Assembly (NCBI GenBank): GCA_018062725.1
Contig: JAGORP010000057.1
Coordinates: 1-13,597, forward strand
Direction: 5' to 3'
DNA from: Flavobacterium sp.
Lineage (GTDB): Bacteria > Bacteroidota > Bacteroidia > Flavobacteriales > Flavobacteriaceae
DNA: 13,597 nucleotides
Positions 6,261 to 13,082 of this stretch are shown in pieces (the stretch's first letter is position 1; every line of letters starts with the position of its first letter). The notes beneath the pieces were generated by a model, which saw only the letters and a program-made list of their open reading frames with translations, ran no database searches and had not been told where the DNA came from. Both the position numbers and the translations under genes were made by a program.

Positions 6261-7159
6261 TGCTTTCGGTTTTAATTCCAACCTATAATTATTCGGCCCA
6301 TAAGTTAGTTTCCATTGTGCAAAAACAATGTGAATCAGCTGAAATTGTATTTGAAATAATCGTTCAGGATGATGGTTCTACTGATGTTGATTCAATTGCA
6401 GAAAACAAAGTCATCAATACCTTCTCTAATTGTCGATTTATTCAAAACGAACTCAATTTAGGAAGAGCGAAAAACATCAATTCCTTGCTTAAATATGCAA
6501 AATATAATTGGATTTTGCTTTTGGATTGTGATACCAAACCTACTACCGAAAATTTTATTCGAATTTATAATGAAATCATGCAGGATTCTTCGTCTAAAAT
6601 TGTTTTTGGCGGAATCGCGTATAAAGAAAATCCACCCAAAGAAAATGAAGTTTTACGTTGGAAGTATGGTAAAGAACGTGAAGCCCTTTCGGCAGTAAAA
6701 CGAATTCAAAATCCGTATCTAACATTACTTACTTCCAATATTTTATGTCAGAAGAGTTTGTTTGAAACGATCCAATTCAATGAAAATATTACCGAATACG
6801 GTTATGAAGATTTGGTTTTTGCCAAACAATTGGAACAACATAACCTAAAAATTCATCACATTGATAATCCCGTTTTTCATTTGAATTATGAAACTTCGGA
6901 AGCCTTTTTAGAAAAGACCGAGAAGTCATTACAAACCTTACTTTTCTTAGAAGAAAACGACATTATTGATGCTAAAACTACCAAACTTCAAAAAGCGTAT
7001 CAGCGACTAAAATGGTGGAAATTAGATGGTATTTTCTTTTCAATATTCAAAAAATGGAGATCAAAAATCATAACAAACCTACTTTCTGCCGACCCAAAGC
7101 TTTTTTATTTCGATTTGTATAAGTTGGGCTATTTTATGATTTTGAAGTCAAGGAAGTAA
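6260..7159 (+). CDS. Glycosyltransferase family 2 protein
   Basis: A 299-aa inverting GT-A glycosyltransferase that should add a sugar from a nucleotide sugar at the cytoplasmic membrane face. The N-terminus shows the GT2 nucleotide-binding block: SVLIPTYNYS (3-12), QDDGSTD (36-42), NLGRAKNIN (66-74). The DxD-type metal site is LLDCDTKP (87-94), and GYEDLVFAKQLE (181-192) carries the acidic ED pair common near the acceptor site. The C-terminal 60 residues are rich in Trp, Lys and Phe (LKWWKLDGIFFSIFKKW) and look like an amphipathic membrane-binding tail (inference). The gene starts one base inside the rlmH stop, and no separate promoter is visible. Its last 26 bp overlap the convergent GT4 gene. 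Donor and acceptor sugars cannot be told. Confidence 0.93.
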   Translation: MLSVLIPTYNYSAHKLVSIVQKQCESAEIVFEIIVQDDGSTDVDSIAENKVINTFSNCRFIQNELNLGRAKNINSLLKYAKYNWILLLDCDTKPTTENFIRIYNEIMQDSSSKIVFGGIAYKENPPKENEVLRWKYGKEREALSAVKRIQNPYLTLLTSNILCQKSLFETIQFNENITEYGYEDLVFAKQLEQHNLKIHHIDNPVFHLNYETSEAFLEKTEKSLQTLLFLEENDIIDAKTTKLQKAYQRLKWWKLDGIFFSIFKKWRSKIITNLLSADPKLFYFDLYKLGYFMILKSRK

Positions 7160-8216
7160 AGTAATCAAACCACATTTTCCCTATAACATCTGGATGTAGT
7201 TTTTGCATTTCTTGTTTGGCATTTTGCCCTATTCTTTCTCTGGTTGCTTCATCATTTTGAAGTGCTAAAACCTTTGCTACAAACTCATTTTCATTTCCAT
7301 CTTCGATTAAAAATCCGGAATGCTCATTGGTAAGAATCGATCTTGGGCCGATGGGGCAATCGTATGCAATGACAGGTAAGCCAACTTCCATCGCTTCTAG
7401 TAAAGCCATTGGAAAACCTTCCGTTCTAGAAGTCATGACAAACAGAGAAGCTTCCAAAAACTTTCCTTGTATATTTTTTACAGGTTTAAATAACTTAATT
7501 TTATCATTCAATCCTAGTTCTTCAATTTGATTTTGATGTTTTTCAAACAAATAGCCATCACCGTAAATTTCGAGAGTCCAATTGGAGTTTTGAGCTACTT
7601 TTTCCCAAATTGTTATCAATCTGTCAATGCCTTTTTCATAAGAATGACGGGCAATAGCAATAGCAGTGTGATTTTTCAATGGAGCCACCTGATTGGTGAT
7701 TTGAATTGGATTTGGAATAATTTCACCTTTCTTATTCCATTCATTTTGACTCAATTTTGACAAAAAAATCACATTTTTATATCCGAAAAGCAACTTTTTT
7801 CGAATAAATGCGCGATAATTTAAAAGTTTCTTATTTTCGATTTTTTTTGATTCATTATACAACGAACCATGAACTTCAAAAACAACCGGGATAGTCGTTT
7901 TTAACCATTTTGAAAAGAAAAATCCTTTCCAACCGAAATCACAAATTATAATCACATCAGGCTGGTATTCTTTTATAATTTCTTTTACTTTTTGATAATA
8001 ATTGAAAATTTTTAAAGGTTTGAATCCTGTAGCTTTTACATCAAATTTTTCAATCGAGGGATGATAGGAATGAAAAGTATCGGTTAAATCATTATTAAAC
8101 GTTACCACTCCAATTTTGCAGTGATAAGCTTCAATTAAAGTATTGGTTTTTACCGATATTACTTTGGCAACACCACCTTCGTCATAAATTGTTGGTGTGA
8201 TGTAAAGGATTTTCAT
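7134..8216 (-). CDS. Glycosyltransferase family 4 (group 1) protein
   Basis: A 360-aa retaining GT-B glycosyltransferase. The N-terminal acceptor domain starts MKILYITPTIYDEGGVAKV, with the glycine-rich GG loop at 14-15. The C-terminal nucleotide-sugar domain has ARHSYEKGID (189-198, conserved Arg and Lys for the donor phosphates), LEIYGDG (215-221) and SRTEGFPMALLEAMEVGLPVI (263-283). E266 and E274 form the EX7E motif, and CPIGPRSIL with SGFLIEDG follows, all typical of GT4 enzymes. It is coupled to the ketoisomerase gene upstream by an ATGA overlap (8213-8216), so the two are coexpressed. It probably transfers one sugar of the repeat unit, possibly the amino sugar that the upstream enzyme helps to make (inference). 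The 3' end overlaps the convergent GT2 gene by 26 bp. Confidence 0.95.
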   Translation of the reverse strand: MKILYITPTIYDEGGVAKVISVKTNTLIEAYHCKIGVVTFNNDLTDTFHSYHPSIEKFDVKATGFKPLKIFNYYQKVKEIIKEYQPDVIIICDFGWKGFFFSKWLKTTIPVVFEVHGSLYNESKKIENKKLLNYRAFIRKKLLFGYKNVIFLSKLSQNEWNKKGEIIPNPIQITNQVAPLKNHTAIAIARHSYEKGIDRLITIWEKVAQNSNWTLEIYGDGYLFEKHQNQIEELGLNDKIKLFKPVKNIQGKFLEASLFVMTSRTEGFPMALLEAMEVGLPVIAYDCPIGPRSILTNEHSGFLIEDGNENEFVAKVLALQNDEATRERIGQNAKQEMQKLHPDVIGKMWFDYFTSLTSKS

Positions 8217-8617
8217 TTTTTGGTCGCCAAATATTCGTTGTAATCTCTAATATAATCTTCTTCTAAAAAAAGATCCGAATTTAACACCAAACAAACCGCT
8301 CCAGAAGAAAAGTTTTGCAATTCCCGCCAATAACCGGATGGGATTAACAATCCAACATTGGGTTTATTCATAAAAAAGGTGTTTTTCTCAGAACCATTAT
8401 CAATAATCACTTCAAAGCTTCCACTTAATGGAATTAGAAATTCCTGTTGCTCTTTGTGTGAATGTCCACCCCGATACGCATTGGTCGGAACATCAAATAA
8501 ATAGTACACACGTTTAAATGCAAAGGGAATCACATTTTCTTGAATAAACGCTAAATTTCCTCTGGTATCTTCTACTACAGGAATATTTATCAGTTGAATT
8601 GAGTTTTTTTGTTCCAA
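8213..8617 (-). CDS. Cupin sugar-nucleotide 3,4-ketoisomerase, FdtA/QdtA (WxcM-like) family
   Basis: Enzymes of this family convert dTDP-4-keto-6-deoxyglucose to a dTDP-3-keto-6-deoxyhexose, the step before a PLP aminotransferase makes dTDP-Fuc3N or dTDP-Qui3N. The 134-aa cupin is full length. It shows EDTRGNLAFIQE (16-27), KRVYYLFDVP (35-44), the catalytic histidine pair in RGGHSHK (H52, H54), IPLSGSFEVIID (62-73), IPSGYWREL (92-100) and the closing DYIRDYNEYL. The start is TTG (8617-8615). An in-frame stop lies 14 codons upstream (8659-8657) and no ATG or GTG occurs between, so TTG is effectively forced. The aminotransferase partner is probably the partial gene at the right end. Whether the product is galacto (FdtA) or gluco (QdtA) cannot be settled here, so no symbol is given. 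Confidence 0.88.
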   Translation of the reverse strand: MEQKNSIQLINIPVVEDTRGNLAFIQENVIPFAFKRVYYLFDVPTNAYRGGHSHKEQQEFLIPLSGSFEVIIDNGSEKNTFFMNKPNVGLLIPSGYWRELQNFSSGAVCLVLNSDLFLEEDYIRDYNEYLATKK

Positions 8618-8629
8618 ATTGAATAAAAA

Positions 8630-8660
8630 TTGTGTGAACTCAGGATTATACCTAATTTAG
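8630..8660 (+). promoter_or_regulatory. Candidate promoter of the second GT2 gene
   Basis: TTG at 8630-8632, 20 nt, then TAATTTAG at 8653-8660, one base off TAnnTTTG. It lies just next to the divergent -7 element at 8664-8671, so the two promoters would compete. A run of eight T (8677-8684) separates the expected start point from the ATG at 8687. Confidence 0.35.
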
Positions 8661-8663
8661 ACC

Positions 8664-8671
8664 CAAATATA
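8664..8671 (-). promoter_or_regulatory. Candidate -7 element for the ketoisomerase/GT4 operon
   Basis: TATATTTG on the minus strand (8671-8664) fits TAnnTTTG fully. The expected -33 TTTG about 19 nt upstream is poor, and this region lies inside the start of the divergent GT2 gene. Transcription would start near 8658, with a leader of about 40 nt. Confidence 0.4.
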
Positions 8672-8686
8672 ATTGCTTTTTTTTAA

Positions 8687-9583
8687 ATGCCCACAGAAAA
8701 TAATCCTTTAGTTAGTGTAATTTGCTTGTGCTACAATCATGAACTGTTTGTGATGGATGCCTTACAATCGGTTATAAACCAAACGTATGCTAACATAGAA
8801 CTGATTATTGTTGATGATTTTAGTACCGATTCTTCCGTTGAAAAAATAAAACAATGGGTACAAAAAAACCCGAAGTGTACCTTTATTCAAAATCAAGAAA
8901 ATCTAGGCAATACCAAATCATTCAATAAGGGCGCTACTTTTGCTAACGGAAGTTATTTAATCGATTTTGCAACCGATGATCTACTACTTCCGGATGGTAT
9001 TCAAAAATTGGTAAATGCCTTTGCGAGCTCCAACTATAAAAATCTCGGATTGGTGTATGGAAATCTGCAAAACATAAATGAAAACGATGAAGTAATAGAT
9101 GAATATTTTGCCGTAAATCATGACGGTAAAGTTTTTACTAAAAGACCTACAGGCTCCATTTTTTATAATATAATTGATAGTGGAACCACCATTTGTTCTC
9201 CTACAGCCATGTTTACCAAAGAAGCGTTTTTAACCTTGAATGGTTTTGATGAAAATTTAGCTTATGAAGATTTAGACTTTTGGATTCGTCTATCGAAAGC
9301 CTATGAAATAGATTTTGTAGATGATATTTTGGTTCAGAAACGACGCGTATCCAACTCCTTAGGAAGTCAGTTTCACGATAAAAACTATTCCAGAAAAATT
9401 AATACTTCCACTCTTATTATTTTGAAAAAAGCCTTTAAACTGTGTAATTCTAAAAAGGAATACCGAAATTTATTAAAACGAATACACTATGAAATTCAGT
9501 TAAATTTTAAAAACAACGATTTTGGATTGGTGTTTCAGGCTTTGCTTTTGAAATTTAAAACTGAGTTTAAAATTTGGTTCTAA
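8687..9583 (+). CDS. Glycosyltransferase family 2 protein
   Basis: A 298-aa GT-A glycosyltransferase, distinct from the GT2 at 6260. The N-terminal nucleotide-binding part reads VSVICLCYNHELFVMDAL (9-26), SVINQTYANIELIIVDDFSTD (28-48) and NLGNTKSFNKG (72-82). The metal site is the variant DFATDDLLLPDGI (93-105), where ATDD takes the place of the usual DxD. GFDENLAYEDLDFWIRLS (186-203) is the classical ED..W acceptor-side block. The C-terminus (270-298) is Phe/Leu/Lys-rich and may touch the membrane. It is the only plus-strand gene between two minus-strand operons, divergent from the ketoisomerase and convergent with the acyltransferase, whose end it overlaps by 17 bp. It must be transcribed from its own promoter. 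Probably one of the repeat-unit transferases; the sugar is unknown. Confidence 0.94.
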   Translation: MPTENNPLVSVICLCYNHELFVMDALQSVINQTYANIELIIVDDFSTDSSVEKIKQWVQKNPKCTFIQNQENLGNTKSFNKGATFANGSYLIDFATDDLLLPDGIQKLVNAFASSNYKNLGLVYGNLQNINENDEVIDEYFAVNHDGKVFTKRPTGSIFYNIIDSGTTICSPTAMFTKEAFLTLNGFDENLAYEDLDFWIRLSKAYEIDFVDDILVQKRRVSNSLGSQFHDKNYSRKINTSTLIILKKAFKLCNSKKEYRNLLKRIHYEIQLNFKNNDFGLVFQALLLKFKTEFKIWF

Positions 9584-10628
9584 TATAATCATTTATAGGT
9601 TTTTCTAGCCCTAAATACAATAGTATTGAAATACCATTTAAACCTAAAAAAAGTAAGAAATAAGAAGACGTAACTTTATTTAAAGCCATGTAAAATATAC
9701 CCATATGGATTAAATAAAATACATAGGAACTTTTCCCTAAAAGCTGAAATAAATTGGTCTTCAATAGTTTAGAAAGCCACGTTTCTTCGGAAATTAATCC
9801 GTAAAAAAGAGGTGAAAATCCGAGTATTGGCAACAAAATGGTATTGATGACTTTCCCTAGGCATGTTTCTGTTCCTACTGATCCAACCGTTGGTTTTAAA
9901 AAACTCAAAAGAAAAAGAAAAAGCAGGATGAAAAAACTACCAATCCATGTCCATTTTATTACAATTGGCTTTATTTTATACATGAAGACAGCTAAAAATA
10001 TTCCAGAAATAAATTCAAAACTTCGACCGAAAAAAGTAAAATCTAACATGAAATTTAGGTTTTCCATCCATGGGAAGTCAAAATAATTAAAAATTCCAAT
10101 AAGACTTATTCCGGAACAAAAAAACAAAATTGGAAAGCCTAAAAACCACCCTTTATTTTTCCTCAAAAACAAAAATAAAAAGGGAGCAAGAAAATAAAAT
10201 ACTTCTTCTACTGTTAGTGACCAACCTTGCGAAATTCCAGTAAATTTCAACGCATCCGAAAATCCTCTAAAAAAAGTAACATTCGACAAATACACCATAA
10301 CCGAACTTATTCCAGCAGAATTTTGCCAAACCTGTAAAACTAAAAAAGAAAGCGTGGTTAGAATAAAATACAGGGGATAAATTCGAGCAATTCGGTTAAT
10401 CATGTACTTTTTAAAATCAATTTGTGTGTGAAAGTAATTATGAGCGATTAAAAATCCGCTAAGCACGAAAAACAGTGTAACGCCTACATGCATTTCCGAA
10501 GCAAAACCATACAGCAACGTGTCATTCCCTAAAAACAAAAACGGATTATAATGATGAAAAAACACCATATAAGCTGCAAGAGCTCTTAAACCCGTTAAAG
10601 CTGTATAATAGGAAGGCTGTGCACTCAA
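9567..10628 (-). CDS. Membrane acyltransferase, acyltransferase-3 (OafA/NodX-like) family
   Basis: A 353-aa integral membrane protein with about ten hydrophobic segments. Enzymes of this family move acetyl or other acyl groups onto surface sugars. The N-terminus ALTGLRALAAYMVFFHH (10-26) contains the family R-X10-H motif as R14 and H25. Also present are FFVLSGFLIAHNYF (53-66), the RIARIYPLYFI segment (83-93), QGWSLTVEEVFYFLAPFLF (134-152) with the conserved WSL.VE, and the late SSYVFYLIHMGIFYMAL helix. There is no SGNH periplasmic domain. The start is TTG (10628-10626) and forms TTGA with the stop of the flippase gene. An in-frame TAA two codons upstream leaves no ATG option. It is the last gene of the flippase operon and probably O-acetylates the repeat unit (inference). 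Confidence 0.92.
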   Translation of the reverse strand: MSAQPSYYTALTGLRALAAYMVFFHHYNPFLFLGNDTLLYGFASEMHVGVTLFFVLSGFLIAHNYFHTQIDFKKYMINRIARIYPLYFILTTLSFLVLQVWQNSAGISSVMVYLSNVTFFRGFSDALKFTGISQGWSLTVEEVFYFLAPFLFLFLRKNKGWFLGFPILFFCSGISLIGIFNYFDFPWMENLNFMLDFTFFGRSFEFISGIFLAVFMYKIKPIVIKWTWIGSFFILLFLFLLSFLKPTVGSVGTETCLGKVINTILLPILGFSPLFYGLISEETWLSKLLKTNLFQLLGKSSYVFYLIHMGIFYMALNKVTSSYFLLFLGLNGISILLYLGLEKPINDYIRTKF

Positions 10629-12091
10629 AATTTAGATTTTAGTTTTTTTATAATTACTCCTAAATCAATTTTCTTATGAATCTGAAAAACAGAATATACA
10701 GAAGCTATAACAAACAATGGTAATAACCAATAAGAAGCATAGCCACAAAGTGTTACAAGCATTGCCAACATTGTTATTGAAAGACTCATACCTATGCTAT
10801 TCAAAGTGTGATTATCATAACGAAACCCATATTTCGCATACATAATATAAGAAATAAACGTTCCGTACAGCGTAAAATTTAGTGCCATTGCAATTCCCAA
10901 TCCGAGTAATCCGAAATAATAATAGCCCAAAATACTTAAGGAAACATTAAGAAAGTCGCTCATTAATTCTTGCTTAAAGTAACGTTTCGTATTTCCAACA
11001 GCTAATAAATAAAACCCCAAAGGCCAAGTAATGGCTTTAAGAACGACAGAAAAAAGACCTATTTTTAAAATCGCAAAAACAGGCAAAAAGGAAGGAGAAT
11101 AAAACAAGGAAAGAACTTGATTTCCAAAAGAATACAAAAAAACAACAATAGGCACCACTAACAACAGGGCAATTTGAATTTGATTGTTAATTAAAATAGA
11201 AGCTTCCCTTTGCAAATGAGCTATAGAAGTCAATTTCGGGTAAAAATCACTAGCCATCGATGAAAAAACCAAACCTACATAGGAAATCATAATTGTCGTA
11301 GCCACTTCGTAAAACCCAACAATTTCTGTCGATGCTGTAGTCTCTTTTAAAAAATATTTGACAAGTAAAGCACATAAATATCCAAAAATAATATTGACAG
11401 GAAACAAAGTTCCCGTTATAAAATAGGGCTTTATATTCGATTTTAAACTTCCAAAAGTTAGAAAATCAGGCATTAATTTTATTTCGCTGGTAAAGTATTT
11501 CTGAATAAAAAACCCAATAAAACTATTGGCAAATAATACATAAACAATGGCTTTTGATCCTAAAAAATAGTACAAAATCATACTTAAAACGGAAAGTATA
11601 ATTGCAGAAATAACCTGACTAAAAGCCAATATTTTAAACTGTTGGGTGCCTTGTAACACCGCTGCTCTGAAGCTAGAAACACTTGAAAAAACGAACTGAA
11701 TCGCGAGAAGGAAGATCCAAAACAATGAAAACTCATCAAATATATCCGTTATAAAAAATGGTGCTGTAATTAAAAACAATAAAAAGCCAATAATTCCAAC
11801 ATAAAAAGCCCAATTGTGTAATACGTTTAAGATTGTTGCATAATTTTGTTTTTGATAGTTCAAACTTATTTCTCGTACCACTATGGTTTGCAATCCGAAT
11901 CCTGAAACGGCAGCAATTAAGCTGATAACCGATTGTAGCAAACCCAACTGGCCAATACCTGAAACGCCCAGATAAACCGCAACAATTTTAATACTAACAA
12001 TACCCAAAACGATTTTAACCAACTGTACGAACCCGAAAATTCCTGTGGCTTTTAAAATGGATTTGTGCGATGTATCTACGGAATTACTCAT
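10625..12091 (-). CDS. Wzx-type polysaccharide repeat-unit flippase (O-antigen translocase-like)
   Basis: A 488-aa membrane protein of the MOP superfamily that moves undecaprenyl-diphosphate-linked oligosaccharide from the cytoplasmic to the periplasmic face of the inner membrane. It has about 12 to 14 hydrophobic helices. The N-terminal block SILKATGIFGFVQLVKIVLG, SIKIVAVYLGVSGIGQLGL and FGLQTIVVREIS is typical of Wzx/WzxE-like O-antigen translocases, as is the internal ILAFSQVISAIILSVLS region. The gene begins 8 bp inside the end of the upstream glycosyltransferase and ends in a 4-nt overlap with the acyltransferase start, so the three are surely one transcription unit. A Wzx implies a Wzx/Wzy-type pathway, but no polymerase (Wzy) is in the window. 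I cannot distinguish an O-antigen from a capsular product, so no symbol is given. Confidence 0.9.
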   Translation of the reverse strand: MSNSVDTSHKSILKATGIFGFVQLVKIVLGIVSIKIVAVYLGVSGIGQLGLLQSVISLIAAVSGFGLQTIVVREISLNYQKQNYATILNVLHNWAFYVGIIGFLLFLITAPFFITDIFDEFSLFWIFLLAIQFVFSSVSSFRAAVLQGTQQFKILAFSQVISAIILSVLSMILYYFLGSKAIVYVLFANSFIGFFIQKYFTSEIKLMPDFLTFGSLKSNIKPYFITGTLFPVNIIFGYLCALLVKYFLKETTASTEIVGFYEVATTIMISYVGLVFSSMASDFYPKLTSIAHLQREASILINNQIQIALLLVVPIVVFLYSFGNQVLSLFYSPSFLPVFAILKIGLFSVVLKAITWPLGFYLLAVGNTKRYFKQELMSDFLNVSLSILGYYYFGLLGLGIAMALNFTLYGTFISYIMYAKYGFRYDNHTLNSIGMSLSITMLAMLVTLCGYASYWLLPLFVIASVYSVFQIHKKIDLGVIIKKLKSKF

Positions 12092-13082
12092 TTATATTAC
12101 AACCGAAATTAAGGTAGGTTTGTTTAAAATTATGAATCCAAAGTAACCAATTTTCATAGAAATCATCATCGGTCATGGCACTAATTTCGTTTTTAATTTT
12201 TTCAATATCAAAATCCGAATTTAAATCTGAAAATACTTCAAACTTATTTTCTAACCATACCTGATTTAAAACTGCATTCGCAATTTCGATAGAAAAATTG
12301 GAAACAAAATCCTTTTGCAAAGCTGATGTAACAAAACCTGTTTTTAAAACCTCAACCTTTGTTTTGGCAACTTCAGATTTAGGATTTTTATCAAAAAACT
12401 TCAATGCATTTACAATTTGGTTCTTTTCTGCGACTTCTTGCTGATTGGTTTGCCAAAGTGATTCAAAATAGCGTTTCGAGAATACCGCACCCGCTACATT
12501 ATAACATTGGTAATACTGCAATTCTTTTTCTTTTGAAAACACGCCAAATAATTTCAAAAACCCCTTTAGCTTCGGAATTTTAGAATGAAATACAAAAGAA
12601 TACCAAAACGGTGATTGTATTGAAATTTCGGGTTGATAGATTTCTAAATCTTTATTAATTTCTAGAGTATTTTTAGTGACTAGAATCGGATTGTTTAGCC
12701 AAAAAAGCTTTACCATTTCAATGGAATTTCGCTTTAAAATAGTCGCGAAGTTTTCGAATGAAATAGGCTGAACAAACCACATATCATCTTCCAATAAAAT
12801 GAAATATTCCGTAGCATTGATTGCTGCAGATTTCCACAAATCAATCGGAATGGTTGTATCGCATTTTTCTTGATTTTTAATCTGTTTTTGCTTTTTTAGA
12901 GCTAATTTGGAAGAAAAAACTTCAATTTGAGGGTATTTTTCTTTAATTTTTGTCAGAAACTCTTCTGGAGTTCCATCATCTAAAACACTAATTTTTGAAA
13001 AACCGGAAGCATATTTATAGATAGAATGCAAACATTTATCAAGGTAATACGGACGATTGAACGATTTAATTAAAATTTCCAT
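12084..13082 (-). CDS. GT-A-like glycosyltransferase of unclear family
   Basis: A 332-aa soluble protein. The N-terminus has GT2/GT-A features: [21 protein letters not shown] (1-21), SVLDDG (32-37) and an acidic metal-site motif [12 protein letters not shown] (95-106). After that it departs from the other two GT2 proteins here. There is no clear ED..W acceptor block, but a Lys-rich insert at 59-73 ([15 protein letters not shown]), an aromatic segment [12 protein letters not shown] (156-167) and a long C-terminal part (about 205-332) that I do not recognise. The LEDD-W arrangement recalls GT-A enzymes in which EDD binds the metal. The start lies 13 bp inside the aminotransferase gene and the stop overlaps the flippase gene by 8 bp. 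It probably acts on the same glycan, but a specific function cannot be given. Confidence 0.8.
   Translation of the reverse strand: MEILIKSFNRPYYLDKCLHSIYKYASGFSKISVLDDGTPEEFLTKIKEKYPQIEVFSSKLALKKQKQIKNQEKCDTTIPIDLWKSAAINATEYFILLEDDMWFVQPISFENFATILKRNSIEMVKLFWLNNPILVTKNTLEINKDLEIYQPEISIQSPFWYSFVFHSKIPKLKGFLKLFGVFSKEKELQYYQCYNVAGAVFSKRYFESLWQTNQQEVAEKNQIVNALKFFDKNPKSEVAKTKVEVLKTGFVTSALQKDFVSNFSIEIANAVLNQVWLENKFEVFSDLNSDFDIEKIKNEISAMTDDDFYENWLLWIHNFKQTYLNFGCNINE

Noticed and set aside
8677..8684. T8 run before the second GT2 gene as a phase-variation switch
   Set aside because: The tract is outside the coding frame and such runs are common in this AT-rich DNA. Several others of equal length occur, for example at 988-995 in priA. 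No sign of variation can be seen in one sequence.
9838..10086. An 82-codon plus-strand frame inside the acyltransferase gene
   Set aside because: It is antisense to transmembrane coding sequence and its Lys-rich translation reflects the complement of Phe/Leu codons. No start signal or motif supports it.
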